From Mycobacterium sp. NBC_00419 (GTDB lineage: Bacteria > Actinomycetota > Actinomycetes > Mycobacteriales > Mycobacteriaceae), in assembly GCF_036023875.1 (NCBI RefSeq), contig NZ_CP107931.1:5551437-5615436 (forward strand): 64,000 bases of DNA, given 5' to 3'. A program made the translations under genes and the position numbers. This document shows, in pieces, positions 56,274 to 63,829 of this stretch. The notes under the pieces are model-generated. The model did no database searches and was not told the DNA's origin. It was given only the letters and a program-made list of their open reading frames with translations. Position 1 is the stretch's first letter, and the number at the start of each line of letters is the position of its first letter.

Positions 56274-57466
56274 CCAGGGGGCCGTTCGACGGCAAGGCCG
56301 TCATCACCGGTGCGGGCAAGTCCGCCGTCGGCCGCAGGCTGGGCCGCACCGGGCTGGACCTGACGCTGGAGGCGGTGCTGCGCGCCATCGCCGATGCCGG
56401 GCTGTCGGTCGACGACGTCGACGGCATCGCCAGCTATCCCGGCCCGGTCGCCGCGGGCGCCGGCTTCTCCGGCTCGAACGTCACCGAGGTGCGTACCGCA
56501 CTCGGGTTACGCAGCCGCTGGTACATGTCGTCATTGGAGACCGCCGGTCAGATCGGCCCGGTGATCCAGGCGTGCATGGCGGTGGCGCTGGGCCTGGCCA
56601 ATCACGTCGTGGTGTTCCGGTCGGTGTGGGAGTCCACCGCTGCCGCGCAAGCCGGCGGTGGCCACGCCTCGGTACTGCTCGGTGGTGGCGGCAAGTTGCC
56701 GCCGCAGATGGAGTGGACGGCGCCGTTCGGGGCGCTGTCGGCGGCGAACTGGCTGGCCATGCCGGCCCAGCGCTACATGCACGATTTCGGGCTGACCCGC
56801 GAGCAGCTCGGGGCGATCGCACTCAACGCGCGCCGCAACGCGGGCCGCAATCCCGATGCGGTCTACCGGGATCCGATGTCGATGGAGGATTACCTGTCGG
56901 CCCGGATGATCTCCGAACCGTTGTGCCTCTACGACTGCGACGTTCCGTGCGACGGCGCCACCGCTGTCATCGTGTCGAGCCGGGACGCCGCGGCGGGTCT
57001 GCCACGCCACCCGCTGACCGTCGAGTCGGTGGGCCCCGGGATGTTCGAAAGGCCAACGTGGGAGCAACGTTTCGATATCACCACGATGGCCGCCCATGAT
57101 TCGGCGGCGACGCTGTGGGAGAACACCTCGCTGCGGCCGGCCGATGTCGACATGGCCCAGCTGTACGACGGATTCAGCTTCCTGACCGTGATGTGGTTGG
57201 AGGCGTTGGGATTCTGTGAGCACGGCCGGGTCGGTGAGTTCATCGACGGGGGAGAACGTATCGCGCTGGAGGGGCAGCTGCCGTTGAACACCAGCGGCGG
57301 CCAGCTCTCCGGAGGACGCCTGCACGGCATGGGCTTCTTGCACGAGGCATGCGTGCAGCTGTGGGAAGAAGGCGGAGCGCGCCAAGCCCCACGTACGCCG
57401 GAGGTCGTCGCCGTCGGGGTCGGCGGCGGGCCGGTGGCCGGCTCGATGCTGGTGAGCAGCCGATGA
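56270..57466 (+). CDS. thiolase-fold lipid-transfer-protein-like enzyme (Ltp type)
   Basis: 398 residues from GTG 56270, overlapping the membrane-protein stop. The thiolase N-half begins KAVITGAGKSAVGRRLGRTG and the C-half has AQLYDGFSFLTVMWLEALGF and NTSGGQLSGGRLHGMGFLHE. The usual nucleophile loop CxSG is missing: residues 86-95 read MSSLETAGQI. With DUF35 next to it, it resembles Ltp2-type retro-aldolases of steroid side-chain breakdown rather than true thiolases. Confidence 0.85.
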   Translation: MTRGPFDGKAVITGAGKSAVGRRLGRTGLDLTLEAVLRAIADAGLSVDDVDGIASYPGPVAAGAGFSGSNVTEVRTALGLRSRWYMSSLETAGQIGPVIQACMAVALGLANHVVVFRSVWESTAAAQAGGGHASVLLGGGGKLPPQMEWTAPFGALSAANWLAMPAQRYMHDFGLTREQLGAIALNARRNAGRNPDAVYRDPMSMEDYLSARMISEPLCLYDCDVPCDGATAVIVSSRDAAAGLPRHPLTVESVGPGMFERPTWEQRFDITTMAAHDSAATLWENTSLRPADVDMAQLYDGFSFLTVMWLEALGFCEHGRVGEFIDGGERIALEGQLPLNTSGGQLSGGRLHGMGFLHEACVQLWEEGGARQAPRTPEVVAVGVGGGPVAGSMLVSSR

Positions 57467-57912
57467 GTGACAGCAGCTACCAGCGCCCCGCACTGCGTCT
57501 GGCCCCAAGTCCCACACCGGAATCCACCGCCTTCTGGACCGGTGGGCGCAACGGCGATCTACTGATCTCGCGCTGTCACGGCTGCCGGCATTTCTTCCAT
57601 CCACCCGGCCCGGTCTGCTGGCGGTGCCGCAGTATGGACGTCGCGGCGGAGAAGGTGTCGGGACGGGCCACGGTCGCGGCATTCACCGTCGACCGTCAGC
57701 CCTGGATACCGGGGTTCGATCCGCCCTACATCGTCGCGATCGTCGAACTCGCCGAGGAGCCGGACACCCGGCTGATCACGAACGTCGTCGACGTCGCACC
57801 CGAGGACATCCGGGTGGGTCTGGAGGTCGAGGTGTTCTTCGAAGACTGGACCGCACTGTCGGGCGGCGAGGACAGCCGGGTCTGGATACCGCTGTTTCGG
57901 CCGGTGCGATGA
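57463..57912 (+). CDS. DUF35 / Zn-ribbon OB-fold partner protein
   Basis: 149 residues, ATG overlapping the thiolase stop. Zinc ribbon with CHGCRHFFHPPGPVCWRC (four Cys), then an OB-fold with FTVDRQPWIPGFDPPYIVAI. DUF35 proteins bind acyl-CoA and associate with Ltp-type thiolase-fold enzymes to make an active complex. Confidence 0.92.
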   Translation: MSDSSYQRPALRLAPSPTPESTAFWTGGRNGDLLISRCHGCRHFFHPPGPVCWRCRSMDVAAEKVSGRATVAAFTVDRQPWIPGFDPPYIVAIVELAEEPDTRLITNVVDVAPEDIRVGLEVEVFFEDWTALSGGEDSRVWIPLFRPVR

Positions 57913-57916
57913 CCGG

Positions 57917-58180
57917 TCAGTCGCGAACCCACACCGAGATGTAGCCGATCGGGATACCGGTGTGGGCGGCGATGCATTCACGGGCGGCGAGTTCAACGGC
58001 GGCACGGGTGTTCGCCTCGGTGACTTCGTTGATCTCGGGGATGGCCACGGTCCACCGGTTGTTCTCCGGGCGGATCTCGATCTCAAAGCACTGACCGGCG
58101 ACAGGCCGCAGCACGTGGTGGGAACGGACACTACGTTGCGGACGGGTGGAGAAGCCGCGAGTTCTGTACAGGGTGCGCAT
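57917..58180 (-). CDS. HicB-like small protein
   Basis: 87 residues from ATG 58180. FEIEIRPENNRWTVAIPEIN and TRAAVELAARECIAAHTG follow the HicB partial RNase-H-like pattern of antitoxins and orphan regulators. There is no HicA toxin gene beside it, so an orphan protein is more likely than a toxin-antitoxin pair. Convergent with the DUF35 gene; a strong hairpin lies in the divergent upstream region. Confidence 0.6.
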   Translation of the reverse strand: MRTLYRTRGFSTRPQRSVRSHHVLRPVAGQCFEIEIRPENNRWTVAIPEINEVTEANTRAAVELAARECIAAHTGIPIGYISVWVRD

Positions 58181-58225
58181 CTTCTTGCTTTCCGAAACGT
58201 TTCTGGGCCGCCGGAAAAGATACAA

Positions 58226-58259
58226 CCCAGTTGGCCGGATTACCAAATCCGGGACTGGG
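58226..58259. repeat. nested inverted repeat between divergent small genes
   Basis: Inner arms CCGGATT (58235-58241) and AATCCGG (58246-58252) around ACCA, and outer arms CCCAGT (58226-58231) and ACTGGG (58254-58259), nest in one hairpin. Both flanking genes point away, so it is not a terminator and may be an operator or RNA leader. Confidence 0.65.
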
Positions 58260-58330
58260 GTTTATCGCAGCATTTGTCCAGGTAATTCATATTCACGACA
58301 ACCGTTGACCGCCGACGAGAGCCAACCACC

Positions 58331-58705
58331 ATGGACGACAACGTTTCCCCAGCGCAGCGTATCGACGCCCGGATTGCCGAATTGGATGACTGGCGTGGCG
58401 AAATGCTGGCCCGGATCCGGGCGGTGATTACGCATGCCGATCCCGAAGTAGTCGAGGAATGGAAGTGGCGCGGCGTTCCGGTCTGGTCACATGCGGGCAT
58501 CATCTGCACGGGGGAGACCTACAAGAGCGTGGTCAAGGTGACCTTCCTTAAAGGTGCCTCGCTGGACGATCCGTCTGGGCTGTTCAATTCGAGTCTGGAC
58601 GGCAATACCCGACGGGCCATCGACTTTCGTGACGGCGACGACGTCGACGAGGAGGCGCTGACCGCCCTCGTTCACGCCGCGGTGGCGCTCAACACGTCGC
58701 GATAG
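58331..58705 (+). CDS. DUF1801 family protein
   Basis: 124 residues. VEEWKWRGVPVWSHAGIICT and YKSVVKVTFLKGASLDDP match the DUF1801 fold. Cytosolic, unknown role; relatives are small proteins of unknown activity. Ends 6 bases from the convergent response-regulator gene. Confidence 0.88.
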   Translation: MDDNVSPAQRIDARIAELDDWRGEMLARIRAVITHADPEVVEEWKWRGVPVWSHAGIICTGETYKSVVKVTFLKGASLDDPSGLFNSSLDGNTRRAIDFRDGDDVDEEALTALVHAAVALNTSR

Positions 58706-58711
58706 CCACCG

Positions 58712-59359
58712 TCATTCCACCAGGCGCCGCCGCATCGCCTCGGCGACCGCTGCCCCGCGGTCGGACACTCCGAGCTTTTCGTACAGCTTCTGGATGTGGG
58801 TGCGCACCGTCGCAGGCGACAGGTGGATCTGCTTGCTGATCTCGGGCACCGAGAGGCCCTCGGCGATGAACCGGACGACTTCCAGTTCGCGCGGTGTCAG
58901 CACCATCATGTTGCCCTTGGCCCGCTTACGGACCTCGCCGGCCAGGCCCCGGGCCAGCTCGGGCGGCACGACCTCCTCGCCGCGGGCGATGGCACGCACG
59001 GCGTCGACCACCTGTTCAGGTGGGGCTTCCTTGCTGATGAAGCCCATTGCGCCGGAGGACAGCGCCTCGTAGACGATGCTGCTGTCGTCGAACGCCGATA
59101 CCAGCAGCACCTTGGTGGGCAGTTCGTCGCGGGCCACCGCATGGGCCAGGGCCACCCCGTCGAGTCCGGGCATCTTGTAGTCGACCACCGCGACGTCCGG
59201 CGTCAGGTCCCGGATGGCCTCCAGCGCCGCGCGGCCGTCGGCGGCCTCGCCGACGACCTCGATGCCGCCGCTGGCCCGCAGCACACGAACCATGCCTTCG
59301 CGGAACAACGGGTGGTCATCGCAGACGACGACACGGGTGCGGGTCTCCGATGTCTGCAT
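58712..59359 (-). CDS. NarL/FixJ-type response regulator
   Basis: 215 residues. Receiver domain with VVVCDDHPLFREGMVRVLRA, phospho-acceptor Asp in VAVVDYKMPGLDG, and a Lys in FISKEAPPEQVV. C-terminal LuxR helix-turn-helix with LTPRELEVVRFIAEGLSVPE and SPATVRTHIQKLYEKLGV. Partner of the histidine kinase 58 bases upstream. Confidence 0.96.
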   Translation of the reverse strand: MQTSETRTRVVVCDDHPLFREGMVRVLRASGGIEVVGEAADGRAALEAIRDLTPDVAVVDYKMPGLDGVALAHAVARDELPTKVLLVSAFDDSSIVYEALSSGAMGFISKEAPPEQVVDAVRAIARGEEVVPPELARGLAGEVRKRAKGNMMVLTPRELEVVRFIAEGLSVPEISKQIHLSPATVRTHIQKLYEKLGVSDRGAAVAEAMRRRLVE

Positions 59360-59417
59360 TGCGCCACCACCCGCCTTCCTTGCGATGCTGTCTGGACTGT
59401 ACCGCGACGATCGCGCA

Positions 59418-60623
59418 TTATGCGGTGGGGCGCAGCGGAACCGTGACCGTCACCAGTGTGCCGTGCGGCCCGGAGTCGATGTCGAATTCGCCTTCGGCGG
59501 CGCGCACCTTGGTGCGGATCGCGGCCAGGCCGATGTGGCCGTCCTCGACCACTGTGTTCAGGTCGACGTCAGCCATGCCGTGGCCGTCATCGCGAACAGC
59601 TATGCGCCCCAGGCCATCTGTAAGCTCCAGGCTGATCTGCACGGTGGTGGCGGCGGCGTGTTTGACGACGTTGTTGGTCAGTTCCCGCGCGCAGCTGAAC
59701 AGCAGGGGATCGGCGTCGGTGCGTACCGCGTCAGGCCAGCCGTCGGCGTCGAGATCGACTGTCAGCCCGCCCCGTTCGGCGACGGTAGTGGCAAGCTGCT
59801 CGACGGCCGTGCGCAGGCCGGAGCGGTTGAGCACCTCCGGGTGGAGTTCGCGGACGACGTCGCGCAGCAGGTGCACCGCATCGGTCAACGTGGTGCTCAT
59901 CCGGTCGATGGCCTCGGTGGAGCCCGACCGGATCGCCGTGAGGTCGTAACGTGCGGCGAGCACTGATTGCAGCGCGCCGTCATGGAGCCGCTCGGAGAGT
60001 TCGGTCTGTTGCCGCATCTCCAAACCGATCATCTCGTCGAGCAAGGCGGTGCGCTGTACCAACAGGTTCCGGATGGTGGTGACGCGGTCTCGCTGGATGT
60101 AGGACAACATCACCGACCCACAGGCGACGGTGGCCAGCAGGGTGGCGTGCAGGATGATCGGGGGCCAGGGTTCCTCGTTGGCGGCCTGGTTGATCCAGTT
60201 GGCCACCACCTGTGCGAGGACCACGAGTACCGCCATCACCGCGGTGATGCGGACACTGAGTTGCGCGGCGGCGATGATCGGCACCAGGAACAAGCCTTCG
60301 CGCAGCAGGTCGGAAGTCCAACTGTCCGGGGACGCGATGCCGGTGATCGCGGTGATCGATGCGACCACCGCGACGTCAGCGAGCAGAACGGCGAACGCGA
60401 TGGGGGCCGACGGTGTGTCCACGGCTCGGCGCGGGGTGAGTGCCCACACCGACCACGCCGCCACGATGGCCAGGTAGACCCCGACGATGAGCATGCACAG
60501 CCCGAACTTGTCGTGCGGGCGTTCGATCACCAGCGTGATGATGACGAAGGCCGACAGCAGCATCCGCAGGCCCAGTTGCAGCCGTGAGCCGGCCAGCAGT
60601 GTGCGCTGCTCGGCTGGCGGCAT
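59418..60623 (-). CDS. NarL-type (HisKA_3) sensor histidine kinase
   Basis: 401 residues from ATG 60623. Five or six hydrophobic segments in residues 15-185, then HisKA_3 phospho-acceptor His in SERLHDGALQSVLAARYDL and an ATPase domain with NNVVKHA (N box) and RDDGHGMADVD (G1 box). It phosphorylates the downstream NarL-type regulator. The signal is unknown; the sensor is membrane-embedded with little periplasmic loop. Confidence 0.94.
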   Translation of the reverse strand: MPPAEQRTLLAGSRLQLGLRMLLSAFVIITLVIERPHDKFGLCMLIVGVYLAIVAAWSVWALTPRRAVDTPSAPIAFAVLLADVAVVASITAITGIASPDSWTSDLLREGLFLVPIIAAAQLSVRITAVMAVLVVLAQVVANWINQAANEEPWPPIILHATLLATVACGSVMLSYIQRDRVTTIRNLLVQRTALLDEMIGLEMRQQTELSERLHDGALQSVLAARYDLTAIRSGSTEAIDRMSTTLTDAVHLLRDVVRELHPEVLNRSGLRTAVEQLATTVAERGGLTVDLDADGWPDAVRTDADPLLFSCARELTNNVVKHAAATTVQISLELTDGLGRIAVRDDGHGMADVDLNTVVEDGHIGLAAIRTKVRAAEGEFDIDSGPHGTLVTVTVPLRPTA

Positions 60624-60680
60624 CGTCGTCTCCTGTCGCTCGGGACTCAACGATAGGCCCGGCTGATCTGTTCGGGTTGC

Positions 60681-60709
60681 GCGATCCTGTCCTCGGTTGT
60701 CGGGATCGC
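60681..60709. repeat. inverted repeat upstream of the histidine kinase
   Basis: GCGATCC (60681-60687) and GGATCGC (60703-60709) form a 7-bp inverted repeat with a 15-base spacer, 58 bases ahead of the histidine kinase ATG. It may be a regulator site or chance in GC-rich DNA. Confidence 0.35.
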
Positions 60710-60781
60710 CCGAAGCCCGCCTGTTGGCCACGTGCCCCGGATAGGCTCGGTGGGTAACGGCGTTCGGGGGGTCCGGGGCAG

Positions 60782-61705
60782 ATGACAACAACAGCAGCGC
60801 TTGTCGGGCGGATAGGCGGGTTGGCGGTCGCGTTGGGGATCGGCGCCGCGATCGGCACTGCGGTGGCGTCCACGGCGTCGGCGGACTCGTCCTCGGCATC
60901 GGCTGCGGGATCCGACCATGCCGCCTCGGCCACCGGTGGCGCCGGTCCCCGGTCCAGCCCTACGGCACGCAGTCGTGTTTCCCGTCCCGAGTCGCCCAAC
61001 ACCGGTGTTGCGGCGCGGGTGGTGCGGACGTCGGCGGCAAGTGCCGCACCGGCCCACCGCAGCATCTCCGTACCGTCGGTGACCCCATCAGATCCGGTTC
61101 GGCTGCCACTACCTGGGACCGAAACGATTCCGTGGCCGTCCACGAACGTTCCAGACGGCACAGGAATCAAGGCGACGCCGTTGACTCCGGTCACGGTGCA
61201 CGTCGGCTTCAAGGGGCAGATCTCGATCTTCAAGAACCTGCCGTTCAGCCTGCCGAGGATGCCGGCGTTCTTCGTCACTAAGGTGTCCGGCAATGCCATG
61301 CTCACCGACAACACGGTTTACGATCTGCATGACGTCGACCAGTACGACTGGAACAAGCTCACCGGCATCTCGTTCAACATCCTGCGGCCCGACCAGAACG
61401 CGTTGATGGTGGCGTGGCGCTATAACGTTGATGCCAAGCAGTTCGAGATCGCGCCGTACTACAACGTCGACCTCGCCCGGATCCTGCCGACGCAGTCGGA
61501 GATCATTCCGGTGCCGATCGGCCAAACCTTCACGTTCTCAGTCGATTACAACGGCATCACGGTGTCGTACGGGAACAGTTCGGTGTTCAAGCAGATCCCG
61601 CCGGACTTGCATCCCAATCAGCTGACGGCGTTTCGGGTGCACACCTGGTTCGGCGGTACGAGCCTTCCGCCGCGGAGCCTGACGCTCTATCTGAACCTAG
61701 ACTAG
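60782..61705 (+). CDS. secreted protein of unknown function
   Basis: 307 residues. Signal peptide (MTTTAALVGRIGGLAVALG ... STASADS), a Ser/Ala-rich linker to about residue 110, then a beta-rich domain with VHVGFKGQISIFKNLPFSLP and NILRPDQNALMVAWRYNVDA. No Cys pattern or enzymatic motif recognised. It resembles mycobacterial secreted proteins with serine-rich linkers, such as the gene at 10987. Confidence 0.7.
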   Translation: MTTTAALVGRIGGLAVALGIGAAIGTAVASTASADSSSASAAGSDHAASATGGAGPRSSPTARSRVSRPESPNTGVAARVVRTSAASAAPAHRSISVPSVTPSDPVRLPLPGTETIPWPSTNVPDGTGIKATPLTPVTVHVGFKGQISIFKNLPFSLPRMPAFFVTKVSGNAMLTDNTVYDLHDVDQYDWNKLTGISFNILRPDQNALMVAWRYNVDAKQFEIAPYYNVDLARILPTQSEIIPVPIGQTFTFSVDYNGITVSYGNSSVFKQIPPDLHPNQLTAFRVHTWFGGTSLPPRSLTLYLNLD

Positions 61706-61709
61706 TGGC

Positions 61710-62129
61710 ATGGAACTCTCTGACGAGGCGATCGCGTTTCTGTCCGAAGGGACTCGCACTGGCAAGCTGGGATACGTCGCTGCGGACGGTCGGCCGCTGG
61801 TGGTGCCGATCTGGTTCATCGTCGATGGTCAACAGCTGGTCTTCAACACCGGTCGGGAAACAGCCAAAGGGCGCGCACTGCAACGTGATCCACGTGTGGT
61901 CATCTGCGTCGATGATCAGACGCCGCCGTTCTCGTTCGTTCAGGTTCAGGGCGTGGCTACTACAGGTGAGGATCCCGACGAGTTGCTCGATACGGCAACC
62001 CGGATCGCAAGCCGGTACATGGGCGCGGAGCGGGCGGACCAGTACGGTCGCCGCAATGCGGTGCCCGGTGAGCTTGTCGTCCGGATAACGCCGACGAAAG
62101 TGATCACGGGCTTCAACGTGGCCGACTGA
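61710..62129 (+). CDS. F420-binding PPOX-class protein (TIGR03618)
   Basis: 139 residues. Split-barrel flavin/F420-binding family: KLGYVAADGRPLVVPIWFIV, RETAKGRALQRDPRVVICVD and YMGAERADQYGRR are diagnostic of the mycobacterial PPOX/F420 proteins. Likely an F420-dependent reductase. Starts 4 bases after the secreted-protein gene. Confidence 0.9.
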   Translation: MELSDEAIAFLSEGTRTGKLGYVAADGRPLVVPIWFIVDGQQLVFNTGRETAKGRALQRDPRVVICVDDQTPPFSFVQVQGVATTGEDPDELLDTATRIASRYMGAERADQYGRRNAVPGELVVRITPTKVITGFNVAD

Positions 62130-62173
62130 TGCGAAAGCTATTGGCGGGGAGGCCATCCCGCTAGGCCCGGTTG

Positions 62174-62190
62174 AAACGTCACTGTGACGA
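62174..62190. repeat. 17-bp palindromic motif, copy 1
   Basis: AAACGTCACTGTGACGA contains the perfect palindrome CGTCACTGTGACG (62177-62189). The identical 17-mer recurs at 63041-63057. This copy lies just beyond the 3' end of the LURP-one-like gene. Confidence 0.75.
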
Positions 62191-62227
62191 AAAGTGCGAG
62201 TTCCGCGGAATCCGGGAAGGGGAGTCG

Positions 62228-62938
62228 TCAGTAACTCATCGCGGCGAGAAGCGGCAACAACGCCATGACCGTGGACTGACGGGCCGATAGGTCGCCATGG
62301 GCCACGGCCGTGTACTGCTGGGCGCGAGCGATGCCCAGATGTTGAGCGTTGGCATAGGTCGCCACCGACAAACCCCATTGCGGGTTGATCCAGTCGGACC
62401 ATTGCGGCGAGAGAGTCGGCCCGGGCTTTCCGGTGAGCAGTTCTCCAGTGAGCGCACCGGTACCGTCCAGCACCTGCCACGGCAGGGCGGCCTCGCAGTC
62501 CACGCGGGCATCGACGTGGTCATCGGCGTCGAGGACGGCGAAGCTGTCCGGATGCTTGACCTTCAACAACAGTGTCTTCTCGCGGGCGCTCTTGGCGACC
62601 AGCGAGCCCGCCTCGTCGTGAATGGTCACGATTGCCGGCGCATCATTGGCCGTGGTGATGCGTGCCAAGACGCGCCCCTGGGCGCCGCGCAGTTCTGCAT
62701 GGATGTCATTGCCGGCGTCCATTCCGGTGAGTGTCAGCGCCTTCCAGAACATCTGTGCGCCGCGGCCGCCTTTGTGGACTCGCGCGGTGATCGCGAGGAG
62801 TTCACCTGCTGCAGTGCGCAGCTCCCAACGGTGTTCGCCTCCGGTCAGGCCGGCGCGAAAGACAGCTGCGATGCCGTTGTGGCGGGTGATGTCGCTCAGC
62901 GACTGGGCGACCGGTTCTTCGTCAGGCGAGCTCACCAC
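62228..62938 (-). CDS. LURP-one/scramblase-like beta-barrel protein
   Basis: 236 residues, no signal peptide. Repeating beta strands (RWELRTAAGELLAITARVHK, VTIHDEAGSLVAKSAREKTL, FAVLDADDHVDARVDCEAAL) resemble LURP-one-related and scramblase-like barrels. Function unknown. It is flanked on both sides by the same 17-bp palindromic motif. Confidence 0.55.
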   Translation of the reverse strand: MVSSPDEEPVAQSLSDITRHNGIAAVFRAGLTGGEHRWELRTAAGELLAITARVHKGGRGAQMFWKALTLTGMDAGNDIHAELRGAQGRVLARITTANDAPAIVTIHDEAGSLVAKSAREKTLLLKVKHPDSFAVLDADDHVDARVDCEAALPWQVLDGTGALTGELLTGKPGPTLSPQWSDWINPQWGLSVATYANAQHLGIARAQQYTAVAHGDLSARQSTVMALLPLLAAMSY

Positions 62939-63040
62939 GAGATTATGTCTGCCGTGTACCTGTCACTGCATCGCACTGGCGTAATAGGTTGGCAGGCAGC
63001 GGTATTCAACAGATTAGGCGCAACCAGCGACGCCACCACA

Positions 63041-63057
63041 AAACGTCACTGTGACGA
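63041..63057. repeat. 17-bp palindromic motif, copy 2
   Basis: Same AAACGTCACTGTGACGA as at 62174-62190, with the palindrome at 63044-63056. It lies 103 bases upstream of the LURP-one-like start, so the pair brackets that gene. Confidence 0.75.
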
Positions 63058-63138
63058 ATATCGGTCAGGGAAGCGGAGTCCGGGGCGGGGCTTCGGCGTC
63101 CCGCGACTGGCGCTACGAGCCCGGCATGGCTGCGTCGT

Positions 63139-63195
63139 CGATTCTGCGCACAGATCGCCCGTGGGCGCCCGGATGGCGATCTGTGAGCAGAATCG
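63139..63195. repeat. long intergenic hairpin
   Basis: The arms 63139-63159 (starting CGATTCTGCGCACAG) and 63175-63195 (ending CTGTGAGCAGAATCG) are complementary over 21 bases with a single mismatch, around a 15-base loop. The stem is far longer than typical terminators in this window, and no gene ends here. Confidence 0.8.
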
Positions 63196-63308
63196 TTGCG
63201 CGTTGATGATGAGGATGTGGAGAGTGCGGGTTACGAGGAGTTGGGAGGCTCGCGGCGAGCTGGATGTGTGCCCATGTGCGTGTTGCCTGGTGTGGCCTGG
63301 TATTAGTT

Positions 63309-63336
63309 TTTGCCGATAAGCCACATTATGTCAAGT
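63309..63336 (+). other. dif: dif-like XerC/XerD recombination site
   Basis: An 11-6-11 layout: left arm TTTGCCGATAA (63309-63319), centre GCCACA (63320-63325), right arm TTATGTCAAGT (63326-63336). As I recall it, the actinobacterial dif consensus has a left arm TTSRCCGATAA, a centre TVNACA and a right arm TTATGTCAAGT. The right arm matches 11/11, the left 10/11, the centre 5/6. Chromosome dimers are resolved at dif by XerC/XerD with FtsK, opposite oriC. Confidence 0.85.
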
Positions 63337-63345
63337 AAAGCTCAC

Positions 63346-63765
63346 TTAAGCAGGAGTGAGCGTGAACCGCGTCTCGCCCACCGGGCCGCTGTTTCCGCAG
63401 GGATTGGGGCCGTTGAGCGTGTAGAGCCCGTTCATACCGTCGAGGTTGAAGGTATAGCGGGTGGCCACGTCGACCGGGCGCCCGTCCGGGCAGAATGCGC
63501 CACCGGGAACGAACTGGTCGAGCACGTACTGGTCGCCCTGGATATACGCCTGACCCTGGTCGGTGTTCAACGTGAGGTTGAAGATCGAGATGCAGCCCGG
63601 GCCGCAGTTCGTCACCCGCACGAGGTTGTCCGTGACGGTCCCGTTGGCCATGATGCTGCGGTAGTTGTAGTTACCCGGAGCGAGATCCGCATTGGCCGGT
63701 GCCGCCAGGCCGAGGCTGACCGCGGCGGCGCCCGTCGCGATCGCGCCGATGATGATGTTCTTCAT
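63346..63765 (-). CDS. small secreted protein
   Basis: 139 residues with a clear signal peptide (MKNIIIGAIATGAAAVSLGL ... APANAD). The mature part has four Cys (TNCGPGCISIF, AFCPDG, PNPCGNS), which suggests disulfides, and a beta-rich pattern. Similar small exported mycobacterial proteins exist but have no known function. Its stop lies 9 bases from the dif-like site. Confidence 0.8.
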   Translation of the reverse strand: MKNIIIGAIATGAAAVSLGLAAPANADLAPGNYNYRSIMANGTVTDNLVRVTNCGPGCISIFNLTLNTDQGQAYIQGDQYVLDQFVPGGAFCPDGRPVDVATRYTFNLDGMNGLYTLNGPNPCGNSGPVGETRFTLTPA

Positions 63766-63829
63766 GGCGTCAAGTGAATACCGCCCCAGCGCCTACCGGT
63801 CCCAACTTCGCAGAACCGACCCGCGTTGA

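Larger units (their letters stand above)
62939..63345. other. gene-free region with structured elements
   Basis: 407 bases without a credible gene. It holds the second 17-bp palindromic motif (63041-63057), a long hairpin (63139-63195), a purine/T-rich stretch, and the dif-like site (63309-63336). AT content rises sharply at the right end. Confidence 0.7.

Noticed and set aside
57917..58705. A HicBA toxin-antitoxin pair
   Set aside because: The HicB-like protein has no HicA neighbour; the DUF1801 gene is divergent and unrelated.
62205..62220. Palindrome TTCCGCGGAA near 62210
   Set aside because: Ten bases built around CCGCGG are expected often by chance in this GC-rich DNA and it sits between convergent gene ends.
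63046..63324. A 92-codon minus-strand frame upstream of the LURP-one-like gene
   Set aside because: Its composition is not protein-like, it runs across the 21-bp hairpin and into the dif-like site, and it has no ribosome site.
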